Below the pieces are notes generated by a model. That model was not told the DNA's origin and searched no databases. It worked only from the letters and a program-made list of their open reading frames with translations. The translations under genes were made by a program, and so were the position numbers. From positions 1 to 11,735 of the forward strand of contig JAEXNZ010000213.1 in NCBI GenBank assembly GCA_023439425.1: a DNA stretch of 11,735 bases. Reading direction: 5' to 3'. Below, one piece after another: positions 1 through 6,250 of this stretch. This DNA comes from Pseudomonadota bacterium (lineage in GTDB: Bacteria; Pseudomonadota; Gammaproteobacteria; Xanthomonadales; Xanthomonadaceae). The stretch's first letter is position 1, and every line of letters starts with the position of its first letter.

Positions 1-171
1 CAGCCGGTGCATCTGCTCAGCCCGCTGGTGCCTTCGACCTATCTGCTGGTGGGGTTGGCCAAGGTGGATTTTGCCGACCACCAGAAGTTCACCCTGAAAT
101 GGGCGGTGATGGTGTCGCTGGTGCTGATGGTCGGCAGTCTGATCTGCGGCCTGTATCCCTTTGCTTCCTGA
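1..171 (+). CDS. C-terminal end of a CitMHS-family citrate/metal symporter (partial)
   Basis: Only the last 56 residues and the TGA stop are inside the window. The visible segment reads as a short amphipathic stretch (SPLVPSTYLLVGLAKVDFAD), then HQKFTLKWA and a hydrophobic transmembrane helix ending in GLYPFAS. The pattern of ATYLLVGL, a DHQ-FTLKWA linker and a final helix is what I recall from the C-terminus of CitMHS (metal-citrate:H+ symporter) proteins, inner-membrane permeases that import citrate complexed with a divalent cation. The family call rests on this short tail alone, so another 10-12 helix carboxylate permease is possible. The next gene starts 19 bp downstream with its own ribosome binding site, so the two may be cotranscribed. 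Confidence 0.55.
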   Translation, partial: QPVHLLSPLVPSTYLLVGLAKVDFADHQKFTLKWAVMVSLVLMVGSLICGLYPFAS

Positions 172-179
172 TTGCTGAC

Positions 180-185
180 AGGAGA
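180..185 (+). promoter_or_regulatory. Shine-Dalgarno site of the phbB-like gene
   Basis: AGGAGA sits five bases upstream of the ATG at 191. It is the cleanest ribosome binding site in the window and fixes the start of the reductase gene. Most other genes here lack so clear a site. Confidence 0.75.
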
Positions 186-190
186 TTCGC

Positions 191-931
191 ATGACCCTTC
201 GCATCGCATATGTAACCAGTGGCATGGGCAGTGTGGGCACCGCCATCTGCCAGAAGCTGGCCCGCAACGGCCACACCGTGGTCGCCGGCTGCGCCCCGAA
301 TTCACCGCGCAAGGCTGCCTGGTTGCGCGAGCAGCGCGAGCTGGGCTTTGATTTCATCGCCTCTGAAGGCAACGCCGCCGACTGGCAGTCCACGGTGGCC
401 GCCTTCACCAAGGTAAAGGCCGAGGTGGGTGAGATCGACGTTCTGGTCAACAACGCCGGCGGCAGCCGCGACGTGCTGTTCCGGCAGATGAGCCAGGACG
501 ACTGGAACGCGGTGATGGGCTCGAACCTGCATGCATTGTTCAACATCACCAAGCAGGTGATCGACGGCATGACCGCGCGCGGCTGGGGCCGCATCGTCAA
601 CATTGGCTCGGTGAGCGCGCACAAGGGCCAGATCGGGCAGGTCAACTTCGCCACCGCCAAAGCGGCGATGCATGGGTTCAGCCGGGCGCTGGCCAATGAA
701 GTGGCCACGCGCGGGGTGACCGTGAACACCATCTCGCCGGGATACATCGCCAGCCAGTCGATCAGCAGCTTCCCGCCGGATGTGCTGGATCGGTTGGCAG
801 GTTCGGTGCCGATTCGCCGCCTGGGCAAGCCGGAAGAAGTGGCCAGTCTGTGTGCGTGGTTGGCGTCGGATGATGCGGCGTATGTGACCGGGGCGGATTA
901 CGCGGTGAACGGCGGATTGCATATGTTCTAA
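191..931 (+). CDS. phbB: Acetoacetyl-CoA reductase-like SDR protein (PhaB/PhbB type) with Phe at the catalytic Tyr position
   Basis: The 246-residue length and most of the sequence match classical PhaB, the cytoplasmic NADPH-dependent reductase that makes (R)-3-hydroxybutyryl-CoA from acetoacetyl-CoA. Visible elements are the Rossmann N-terminus (IAYVTSGMGSVGTAIC, residues 5-20), VVAGCAPNSPR (30-40), NNAG (87-90), Asn112, Ser140, Lys157, SPGYIAS (182-188) and the C-terminal NGGLHM signature. Two departures stand out. The dinucleotide loop is TSGMGSVG instead of TGGMGGIG. Residue 153, which should be the proton-donating Tyr of YxxxK, is Phe (TTC at 647-649, in VNFATAK). The start is fixed by AGGAGA at 180-185, five bases before the ATG. 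No PHA synthase or beta-ketothiolase gene lies next to it here. Family membership is secure. Reductase activity is doubtful unless another residue replaces the Tyr. Confidence 0.88.
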   Translation: MTLRIAYVTSGMGSVGTAICQKLARNGHTVVAGCAPNSPRKAAWLREQRELGFDFIASEGNAADWQSTVAAFTKVKAEVGEIDVLVNNAGGSRDVLFRQMSQDDWNAVMGSNLHALFNITKQVIDGMTARGWGRIVNIGSVSAHKGQIGQVNFATAKAAMHGFSRALANEVATRGVTVNTISPGYIASQSISSFPPDVLDRLAGSVPIRRLGKPEEVASLCAWLASDDAAYVTGADYAVNGGLHMF

Positions 932-934
932 AGC

Positions 935-959
935 GTACCGACCAACGGTCGGTACCTAC
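935..959 (-). repeat. GTAG-headed REP palindrome (SMAG-like), left member of an inverted pair
   Basis: On the minus strand this reads GTAG followed by a perfect 9-bp stem (GTACCGACC / GGTCGGTAC) closing a 3-nt GTT loop. The GTAG head plus short perfect stem is the architecture of the SMAG repeats of Stenotrophomonas maltophilia. It lies 3 bp after the reductase stop codon and could act as a transcript-end stabiliser or weak terminator, but it has no T-run. Confidence 0.75.
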
Positions 960-986
960 CGTGGAATGTTATCGGCGCGTGCATCG

Positions 987-1011
987 GTAGCGCCCGACCG
1001 TTGGTCGGGCG
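987..1011 (+). repeat. GTAG-headed REP palindrome (SMAG-like), right member of an inverted pair
   Basis: GTAG at 987-990 is followed by a perfect 9-bp stem (CGCCCGACC / GGTCGGGCG) with loop GTT. It faces the element at 935-959: the two GTAG heads point toward each other across 27 bp, and six of the nine stem bases are shared. Such inverted pairs are a common arrangement of REP elements. It ends 12 bp before the stop codon of the convergent gene. Confidence 0.75.
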
Positions 1012-1023
1012 GCGCGCAGCGCA

Positions 1024-2280
1024 TTATTCGGCAGCCAACTGATCCATCCGGATCCGGTTGGCAAACAACGAGAACGCCAGCATCCCAGCCAACCCGTTGG
1101 CGCGGCTGACCCAATGCGGCAGCCAGCGCGGCGGGCGCAGAATGCCCTCTTCGAACAAGGGGGCGAATTCAATCGCGTCGGTCAGCGACATCTTGCCCGC
1201 GAACAGCCAGCGGCAGATCTGCAGGCGGTCTTCGGCGAGCATGTGGCGGAAGAACGTGTGCACCGACACCAGTCCGCGCAGATACACGGTGTCCTTGGTA
1301 AACGCCGCCCCGCCCACAGTGGGCACCCCACGGAACACCCGCTGTGCCGAGGCGAAACTCTCTTCGTGGTTCTGCCCGGCATCGCAGAAATAGCGGAACA
1401 CCTGAATGAAATCCGCGCCTTCGCGGGCCATGGCGATTGCTTCAGTGCGCAGGCTGATGCGCTTGAGCCGTTCGATATCGATGCTGCCGGTGATCTGCTC
1501 GGCAAAGGTGGCCAGCCCTTCCTGTGTGGCGGTCACACGGGGTGAGGACAATGCGAGGGTGGGCAGGTGCGGCTGCTCACGGCCGTTCAGCGCAGTCAGC
1601 GAATGCACCAGCGCCTCATGATGGAACAGCTGCGCGCGGTCATAGGCGCTGAAGCGCGCACTGGTTCGCAGGCGGATGCGGGTGGGGCCCGCAGCGGCCT
1701 TGGAGATCAGATCCGGATCCAGCTGCACCTGGATGATGCGCGACTCGAAGAACGCGTCCAGGTCACTCTGCAGCTGCAGCATCAGCGCGGTCGCCGAAAC
1801 CGGCACCTGTTCCTCCGGAGCCAGCAGCTCGTGGTCCAGCTCCTGCGCGATCTGGATGAAATGGCGCGCCGCTTCACGCGTGCTGGGCCCATGCCCGGGC
1901 AGCGGCTGTTCCGGTGCGCCGTACAACTGCACCGAGTATCCATCCACTGCTGCAGTGCCCAGTGATTCCAGCAGCCCAGCGGCCAGGTCCCAGCTCTGCG
2001 CGGAACGCTGCACGTACTGGCCGAGCGGATGGCTGGGGTCGCACCGGTCGCTGATTCTGGCCAGCGCCTGCCGGGTGTCGCCAAAGTCCAGCTTCGGGTA
2101 GTCCACCTGCGGCAGCACCGGCTGCCCGCGCGCCACGCTGGCCAGGAACGGGGCCTGCAGCGCGGCCGGCCAGCTGGTCAGCCCCAGCAGTTTGATGTCG
2201 CCCACGGCCTCCACCAGCTGCGCATCCAGCTGGGTGTGGTAGGCCACGTCACGGTCCGCGGTGATCGGAGCGGTGTTCAT
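1024..2280 (-). CDS. QEGLA-motif (DUF1704 / MATCAP-like) putative metallopeptidase
   Basis: This 418-residue protein carries both signatures of the DUF1704 family, often annotated 'flavohemoglobin expression-modulating QEGLA motif protein'. It has an HExxxH zinc motif at residues 221-226 (FHHEALVHSLTALNG) and the QEGLA motif at 253-257 (TQEGLATFAEQ), placed so that Glu254 could be the third metal ligand. A conserved block, FTKDTVYLRGL, follows at about 327-337. The same family contains the eukaryotic microtubule-associated tyrosine carboxypeptidases, so a C-terminal-residue carboxypeptidase activity is a reasonable inference, but the bacterial substrate is unknown. I see no signal peptide, so it is probably cytoplasmic. 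The ATG at 2280 has no Shine-Dalgarno site, but a plausible -10 element ends 8 bp upstream, so the mRNA may be nearly leaderless. The gene is convergent with the reductase gene. rsgA lies 154 bp upstream on the same strand. Confidence 0.88.
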   Translation of the reverse strand: MNTAPITADRDVAYHTQLDAQLVEAVGDIKLLGLTSWPAALQAPFLASVARGQPVLPQVDYPKLDFGDTRQALARISDRCDPSHPLGQYVQRSAQSWDLAAGLLESLGTAAVDGYSVQLYGAPEQPLPGHGPSTREAARHFIQIAQELDHELLAPEEQVPVSATALMLQLQSDLDAFFESRIIQVQLDPDLISKAAAGPTRIRLRTSARFSAYDRAQLFHHEALVHSLTALNGREQPHLPTLALSSPRVTATQEGLATFAEQITGSIDIERLKRISLRTEAIAMAREGADFIQVFRYFCDAGQNHEESFASAQRVFRGVPTVGGAAFTKDTVYLRGLVSVHTFFRHMLAEDRLQICRWLFAGKMSLTDAIEFAPLFEEGILRPPRWLPHWVSRANGLAGMLAFSLFANRIRMDQLAAE

Positions 2281-2288
2281 GGGCGGAC

Positions 2289-2318
2289 ATTAACAGGATC
2301 AATGACTTCGGTGGGCAA
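2289..2318 (-). promoter_or_regulatory. Possible sigma70-type promoter of the QEGLA-motif gene
   Basis: Reading the minus strand, TTGCCC (2318-2313) is followed after 18 bp by GTTAAT (2294-2289). The ATG begins 8 bp further on, which would put the transcription start at or very near the start codon. Each hexamer matches consensus at 4 of 6 positions. This is pattern-based only. Confidence 0.35.
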
Positions 2319-2354
2319 AGGGGACAGGCTCACTTCGCTCGGCTATCTTTGCCC
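2313..2354. repeat. Inverted repeat in the rsgA / QEGLA-gene spacer
   Basis: GGGCAAAG (2313-2320) and its exact complement CTTTGCCC (2347-2354) flank a 26-bp interior. The left arm overlaps the proposed -35 box of the downstream minus-strand gene. It could be an operator, an attenuator-like hairpin or chance. The rest of the 154-bp spacer (2281-2434) holds only a small GGCTC/GAGCC hairpin near 2368-2381 and no open frame I would call a gene. Confidence 0.35.
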
Positions 2355-2434
2355 CCAATTCAGACTGGCTCAACCGAGCCCACCTGGCAGTAAGGAGATC
2401 GGGAACTCGGTAGCGCTCATCCGCAAGACGGCGA

Positions 2435-3529
2435 TCAACGCCGGCGCGGCTTGCCGGCCGGGCGGAACTGCTGGCCCCTGCCCTTGCCACGCTCCTGCGC
2501 GGTTTCGGCCTGGCGCACGGCAAGCTTGGCGGCGGCCGCAGCCACTTCGTCTTTCAGCTTGAAGTAGTTGAGCAGGCGCTCTTCGTCCAGTTCGCCGGCG
2601 TCAATGGCCGCGCGCACCGCGCAGCCGGGTTCACTCTGGTGCGCACAGTCGCGGAAGCGGCACTGCGCGGCCAGCGCTTCCACGTCGGCGAAGCCGCTTT
2701 CGCTCAGCGCCTCTTCGCCGGTGGGCTTGAGTTCGCGCATGCCGGGGGTGTCGATCAGGCAGGCCCCGGCCGGTAGCGGCATCAGCGCGCGGTGGGTGGT
2801 GGTATGCCGGCCCTTGGAGTCGTTCTCACGCACATCGGCGGTTTTCATCCGCTGCTCGCCCAGCAGCGTATTGGTCAGCGTGCTCTTGCCGGCCCCGGAG
2901 GATCCGACCAGCACCACGGTCCGGCCCGGGCCCAGCCACGGCAGCAGCGCACCGGCGCTTTCCGGGTCCTTGCCGTTGATCGCCAGCAGCGGAATATCCT
3001 GCGCGGCCAGCTCTTCCAGCACGTCCAGCGCGTCCTGGCTGTACTCGGTCTGGTCGGCCTTGGTCAGCACCACCACCGGCTGCGCGCCGCCCCCGCCGAC
3101 CAGCAGCAGGTAGCGCTCAATACGACGTGGGTTGAAATCGGCATCCAGCCCACAGACGATGAACACGGTATCGATGTTGGCCGCGATCACCTGCTGGTGA
3201 TAGTGCTCACCGGCCGCGCCGCGCTTGATCGCGGTGCGCCGGGGCAGCAGCGCGACAATCTTGATGCCGTCCAGCAGCACCCAGTCGCCCACCGCCGCAC
3301 GTTCATGGCTGGGGAAGCGCGGGCGCTGCCACTCGGGCGGGGATTCGGTCTTGAGGCCGGCCTCTGGAGCATCGGCCACCACGTAGCCGGTGCGGTGCTG
3401 CTCGATCACCCGGCCCGGGCGGGCCTGCGGGTGCGCCTCGAACAAGGCCTGCCAGGCAGGCAGTTCAGGGGCCCCGGGCCAGGGCCAGCCAATGGTCTGC
3501 AGGGCGCGGTAATCGATCGGGTCGGTCAT
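2435..3529 (-). CDS. rsgA: Ribosome small-subunit-dependent GTPase RsgA (YjeQ)
   Basis: RsgA is a circularly permuted GTPase that checks and releases late-stage 30S ribosomal subunits. This 364-residue protein has the family order: an N-terminal OB-fold (about 35-100, with GDWVLL and PRRTAIKRGAAG); then the permuted G domain with G4 TKAD (156-159), G1/Walker A GSSGAGKS (209-216), the G2 region RHTTTH (241-246) and G3 DTPG (260-263); then the zinc knuckle C290-x4-C295-x-H297-x5-C303; and a basic Arg/Lys tail. All catalytic and zinc residues are present, and the length is close to the roughly 350 residues of the E. coli protein. The ATG at 3529 is chosen because upstream in-frame sequence has no conservation and would run antisense into the aminotransferase gene. 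A TAGAAT box ends 7 bp before this ATG. The gene is divergent from the aminotransferase unit and upstream of the QEGLA-motif gene. Confidence 0.96.
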   Translation of the reverse strand: MTDPIDYRALQTIGWPWPGAPELPAWQALFEAHPQARPGRVIEQHRTGYVVADAPEAGLKTESPPEWQRPRFPSHERAAVGDWVLLDGIKIVALLPRRTAIKRGAAGEHYHQQVIAANIDTVFIVCGLDADFNPRRIERYLLLVGGGGAQPVVVLTKADQTEYSQDALDVLEELAAQDIPLLAINGKDPESAGALLPWLGPGRTVVLVGSSGAGKSTLTNTLLGEQRMKTADVRENDSKGRHTTTHRALMPLPAGACLIDTPGMRELKPTGEEALSESGFADVEALAAQCRFRDCAHQSEPGCAVRAAIDAGELDEERLLNYFKLKDEVAAAAAKLAVRQAETAQERGKGRGQQFRPAGKPRRR

Positions 3530-3536
3530 CCTGCGC

Positions 3537-3563
3537 ATTCTACCCTTGAGGCATGGCCGGCAA
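3537..3563 (-). promoter_or_regulatory. Possible rsgA promoter giving a very short leader
   Basis: On the minus strand, TTGCCG (3563-3558) and TAGAAT (3542-3537) are separated by 15 bp. TAGAAT matches the -10 consensus at 5 of 6 positions and lies 7 bp before the rsgA ATG, so the transcript would start close to the initiation codon. The spacer is shorter than the ideal 17 bp. Confidence 0.4.
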
Positions 3564-4932
3564 CTGCCCGCCGTTGCTGAAGATTTCCCCCCAGAGGGGC
3601 TTGCCCTGCGTCGCACCATTTCCGCTACCATGCGATTTCCATGCCCAACCTGGCCCAGCCATATCAACGCCACCGCTGAAGCCGCTCGCCACCCGCGAGC
3701 GCCTGTCCGAAGTCCGCTACGAGATCCGGGGCGAACTGGCACGACGAGCGCGTGAGTTGGAAGCCCAGGGCCGCACCCTGATCAAGCTGAACATCGGTAA
3801 CCCGGGCAACTTCGGCTTCCGCGCGCCGGAACACCTGCAGCGCGCGATTGCCGACGACATGGGCCGCACGGATCCCTATACCCACCAGCAGGGCCTGCCG
3901 GTCGCACGCGAGGCGATTGCCGCTGCGTATGCCCGCCGCGGCGCGCCGGACGCACACCCGGATCGGGTGTTCATCGGTAATGGCGTCAGCGAGCTGATCG
4001 ACCTGTCGCTGCGCGCCCTGCTCAACCCGGGCGATGAAGTGCTGGTGCCCTCGCCGGACTACCCGCTGTGGTCGGCCGCCACCATCCTCAATGACGGCCG
4101 CCCGGTGTATTACCGCTGCGCCCCGGAGAATGGCTTCCAGCCCGACCCGAGCGAGATTGAAACCCTGGTGTCCTCGCGCACCCGCGCCATCGTGCTGATC
4201 AATCCGAACAACCCCAGTGGCGCAAGCTACCCGCGCGAGCTGCTGGAGCGCATTGTTGAGATCGCGCGCAAGCACAACCTGCTGCTGATGGTCGATGAGA
4301 TCTACGACCAGATCCTGTACGACGGCGCGCAGTTCCAGCCGGTGGCCCCGTTGGCGGGCGATCATCCCTGCATCACCTTCAGCGGCCTGAGCAAGGTGCA
4401 CCGCGCCTGCGGCTGGCGCGTGGGCTGGGCGATGCTGTCCGGTGCGGCCGAACAACTGGGCGAGTTCCGCGCGGCGATGGACCTGCTGAGCGCGCTGCGC
4501 CTGTGCGCGAACGTGCCGGGCCAGTACGCCATCGACGCGGCGGTGAACGGACCGGACACCATTTCCGAACTGTGCGCACCGGGCGGCCGTCTTTATGAAA
4601 CCCGCCGCGCGGTGATAGAAGCCTGCAACGCCAGCGAGCACCTGTCGCTGGTGGCTCCGGCCGGCGCGCTGTACGCGTTCCCAGCGGTCGTGGGCGCGGC
4701 CGCGAAAGCCTTCGACGACCACGACTTCGCACTGGAACTGATGAACCAGGAAGGCGTGCTGGTGGTGCCGGGCTCGAGCTTCAACGTGCCTTACCGCCAC
4801 CACTTCCGCGTGACCCTGTTGCCGGAAGCGAGCGTGATGCGCGACGTGTTCGCCCGCATCGACCGCGCCCTGGCGCGCCGTGCCGAGGCCAACACCAAGG
4901 TGGTGCCGCTCAAGCCGCGCAGCGTGGCCTGA
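3553..4932 (+). CDS. alaA: AlaA-type pyridoxal-phosphate aminotransferase (alanine/glutamate-pyruvate); start uncertain
   Basis: This is a cytoplasmic fold-type I aminotransferase, closest to E. coli AlaA (YfbQ), which interconverts pyruvate plus glutamate and alanine plus 2-oxoglutarate. Numbered from the longest frame, the visible signatures are VRYEIRG (54-60), KLNIGNPGNFGF (78-89), IGNGVSELI (141-149), PSPDYPLW (166-173), INPNNPSGA (216-224), MVDEIYDQILYD (246-257), FSGLSKVHRACGWRVGW with the PLP lysine at 281 (codon 4393-4395), RLCANVPGQ and VVPGSSFN. Family similarity begins only around codon 50. The single in-frame ATG (3553) lies 23 bp from rsgA and would translate the divergent promoter region, so it is probably not the real start. 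Alternatives are TTG 3601, CTG 3676, or an ATG at 3641 in another frame joined by a 1-nt shift near 3660. It is the first gene of a tight four-gene unit. Confidence 0.9.
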   Translation: MAGNCPPLLKISPQRGLPCVAPFPLPCDFHAQPGPAISTPPLKPLATRERLSEVRYEIRGELARRARELEAQGRTLIKLNIGNPGNFGFRAPEHLQRAIADDMGRTDPYTHQQGLPVAREAIAAAYARRGAPDAHPDRVFIGNGVSELIDLSLRALLNPGDEVLVPSPDYPLWSAATILNDGRPVYYRCAPENGFQPDPSEIETLVSSRTRAIVLINPNNPSGASYPRELLERIVEIARKHNLLLMVDEIYDQILYDGAQFQPVAPLAGDHPCITFSGLSKVHRACGWRVGWAMLSGAAEQLGEFRAAMDLLSALRLCANVPGQYAIDAAVNGPDTISELCAPGGRLYETRRAVIEACNASEHLSLVAPAGALYAFPAVVGAAAKAFDDHDFALELMNQEGVLVVPGSSFNVPYRHHFRVTLLPEASVMRDVFARIDRALARRAEANTKVVPLKPRSVA

Positions 4933-4935
4933 ACG

Positions 4936-5559
4936 ATGGCGCTGCGTTACCTGGCGCTGGGCGATTCGTACACCATTGGTGAGGGCGTGGCAGTCGAAGG
5001 CCGCTGGCCGATGCAGTTGGCCGCCGCCTTGCGCGCGAACGGCGTGGACATCGCGGACCCGCAGATCATCGCCACCACCGGCTGGACCACCGACGAGCTC
5101 GACGCCGGCATTGACGCGGCCGCACCGCAGGGGCCCTTTGACCTGGTCACCCTGCTGATCGGGGTGAACAACCAGTATCGCGGGCGCTCGGTTGACGAGT
5201 ACCGCAGCGAATTCACCGCACTGCTGGAACGCGCGCTTGGCTTTGCAGGGCAGCGCGCGCAGCGGGTGCTGGTGCTGGCGATTCCGGACTGGGGCGTGAC
5301 CCCGTTTGCCGCCGGCTCCGGGCGCGACGTGGCGCAGATCGCACGCGAGCTGGACAGCTACAACGCGGTGGCAGCCGCCGTCTGCGCCGAACACGACATT
5401 GGCTTCATCGACACCGCCCCGGTCAGCCGCGCACGCGGTGGCGAGGCGGCCATGCTGGCCGACGACGGCCTGCATCCTTCCGCCGCGCTGTATACCCAGT
5501 GGTTCCAGCAGGCGTATCCGGTCGCGTACCGGCACTTGAACAACGAGGTACTCCCCTGA
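4936..5559 (+). CDS. SGNH/GDSL-family esterase or lipase-like hydrolase
   Basis: This 207-residue single-domain SGNH hydrolase shows all four blocks: GDSYT with nucleophile Ser11 (9-13), Gly49 in TTGWTTDEL, the GVNN block with Asn79 (76-79), and DGLHPS with the Asp177/His180 pair (177-182). The family cleaves carboxylic esters (lipids, acyl or acetyl groups). The substrate cannot be read from the sequence. No signal peptide is evident: the protein opens MALRYLALGDSYT with the nucleophile near the N-terminus, so a cytoplasmic location is likely. The ATG lies 3 nt after the aminotransferase stop without a strong ribosome binding site, which suggests translational coupling. The stop codon overlaps the likely CTG start of the methyltransferase gene. 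Confidence 0.9.
   Translation: MALRYLALGDSYTIGEGVAVEGRWPMQLAAALRANGVDIADPQIIATTGWTTDELDAGIDAAAPQGPFDLVTLLIGVNNQYRGRSVDEYRSEFTALLERALGFAGQRAQRVLVLAIPDWGVTPFAAGSGRDVAQIARELDSYNAVAAAVCAEHDIGFIDTAPVSRARGGEAAMLADDGLHPSAALYTQWFQQAYPVAYRHLNNEVLP
5545..5548 (+). promoter_or_regulatory. Shine-Dalgarno site supporting the CTG start of the methyltransferase
   Basis: GAGG lies inside the last codons of the esterase gene, 7 nt before CTG 5556. It is the only ribosome-binding-like sequence near the beginning of the methyltransferase frame and favours a CTG start over the GTG at 5499. Confidence 0.5.
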
Positions 5560-6248
5560 GCACGGACGCCCTACCACTGGCCAGGGAACAGGCCCGCCGC
5601 ATCGCTGACGCCTTCATGCCGGCACAGCGCTTCGGCAACCGCCGCGATTACTACTACACGCGCGGCAAGCTGGGCAGTGACCCACTGTTCCCCGGCGTGC
5701 TGGGTGCCCTGCGCGGCGACACCCAACCGCTGCTCGATATCGGCTGCGGACTGGGCCTGCTGGCGCATGTGCTGCGCCAGGACGGCCAGACCATGCCCTA
5801 CCTGGGCGTGGACGTGGATGCGGACAAGATCGCGCGCGCGGTGCGCGCCGACCGCCGCGCCGGTTTGGCTGACACCGGCTTTGACGTCGTGGACGCCAGT
5901 GCAGCACTGCCGTCGCACCAGGGCAGCGTGGCCCTGCTGGACGTCCTGCAGTACCTGCCGGCGGCGGCGCAACCGCAACTGCTGGCCGACGCCGCCGCGC
6001 GCGTGGCACCGGGCGGCCGCCTGGTGATCCGTACGGTGCTGGCCGACAACAGCGGTCGCGACCGTACCACCCGCATCACCGACATGCTGGCGCATCTGGT
6101 CGGCTGGATGGGCACCCGCCCCCGCCATTACCCGGACGCTGCCAGTGTGCGTGCGCCGCTGGAAGCGGCCGGGCTGCAACTGCAGATGACCCCGCTATAC
6201 GGCAACACCCCGTTCAACAACTGGCTGTTCACCGCCACGCGCGGCTGA
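5556..6248 (+). CDS. Class I SAM-dependent methyltransferase, probable CTG start
   Basis: This is a Rossmann-fold methyltransferase of about 230 residues. Motif I is LLDIGCGLGLLAHVL (59-73), the acidic residue that binds the SAM ribose falls in YLGVDVDADKI (82-92), motif IV is VALLDVLQYL (125-134), and a post-motif segment APGGRLVIRT (151-160) follows. The substrate is unknown; the length and absence of extra domains suggest a small molecule or lipid. I chose CTG at 5556 because GAGG at 5545-5548 is correctly spaced (7 nt) and the codon overlaps the upstream TGA as CTGA, typical of coupled genes. The alternative GTG at 5499 would overlap the esterase gene by 61 bp and has no visible ribosome binding site. 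The next gene begins 2 nt after its stop. Confidence 0.85.
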   Translation: MSTDALPLAREQARRIADAFMPAQRFGNRRDYYYTRGKLGSDPLFPGVLGALRGDTQPLLDIGCGLGLLAHVLRQDGQTMPYLGVDVDADKIARAVRADRRAGLADTGFDVVDASAALPSHQGSVALLDVLQYLPAAAQPQLLADAAARVAPGGRLVIRTVLADNSGRDRTTRITDMLAHLVGWMGTRPRHYPDAASVRAPLEAAGLQLQMTPLYGNTPFNNWLFTATRG

Positions 6249-6250
6249 GC

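Noticed and set aside
302..922. 206-codon open frame antisense to the reductase
   Set aside because: Composition is typical of an antisense shadow of a GC-rich gene, with no motifs.
935..1011. The GTAG palindromes as intrinsic terminators
   Set aside because: The stems are perfect but no T-run follows on either strand. The REP interpretation fits the GTAG heads and the pairing better.
3530..3742. N-terminal extension of rsgA to a start inside the aminotransferase gene
   Set aside because: The extra 71 codons have no family similarity and would overlap the divergent gene and promoter region. The ATG at 3529 gives the standard RsgA length.
5499..5555. GTG 5499 as the methyltransferase start
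   Set aside because: It would overlap the esterase gene by 61 bp with no ribosome binding site. CTG 5556 has one and overlaps the upstream stop codon directly.
3664..5577. 637-codon open frame antisense to the aminotransferase and esterase genes
   Set aside because: It is a mirror of the third-position GC bias of the true genes. The product is His/Gln/Arg-rich without recognisable domains, and both sense genes carry full family signatures.
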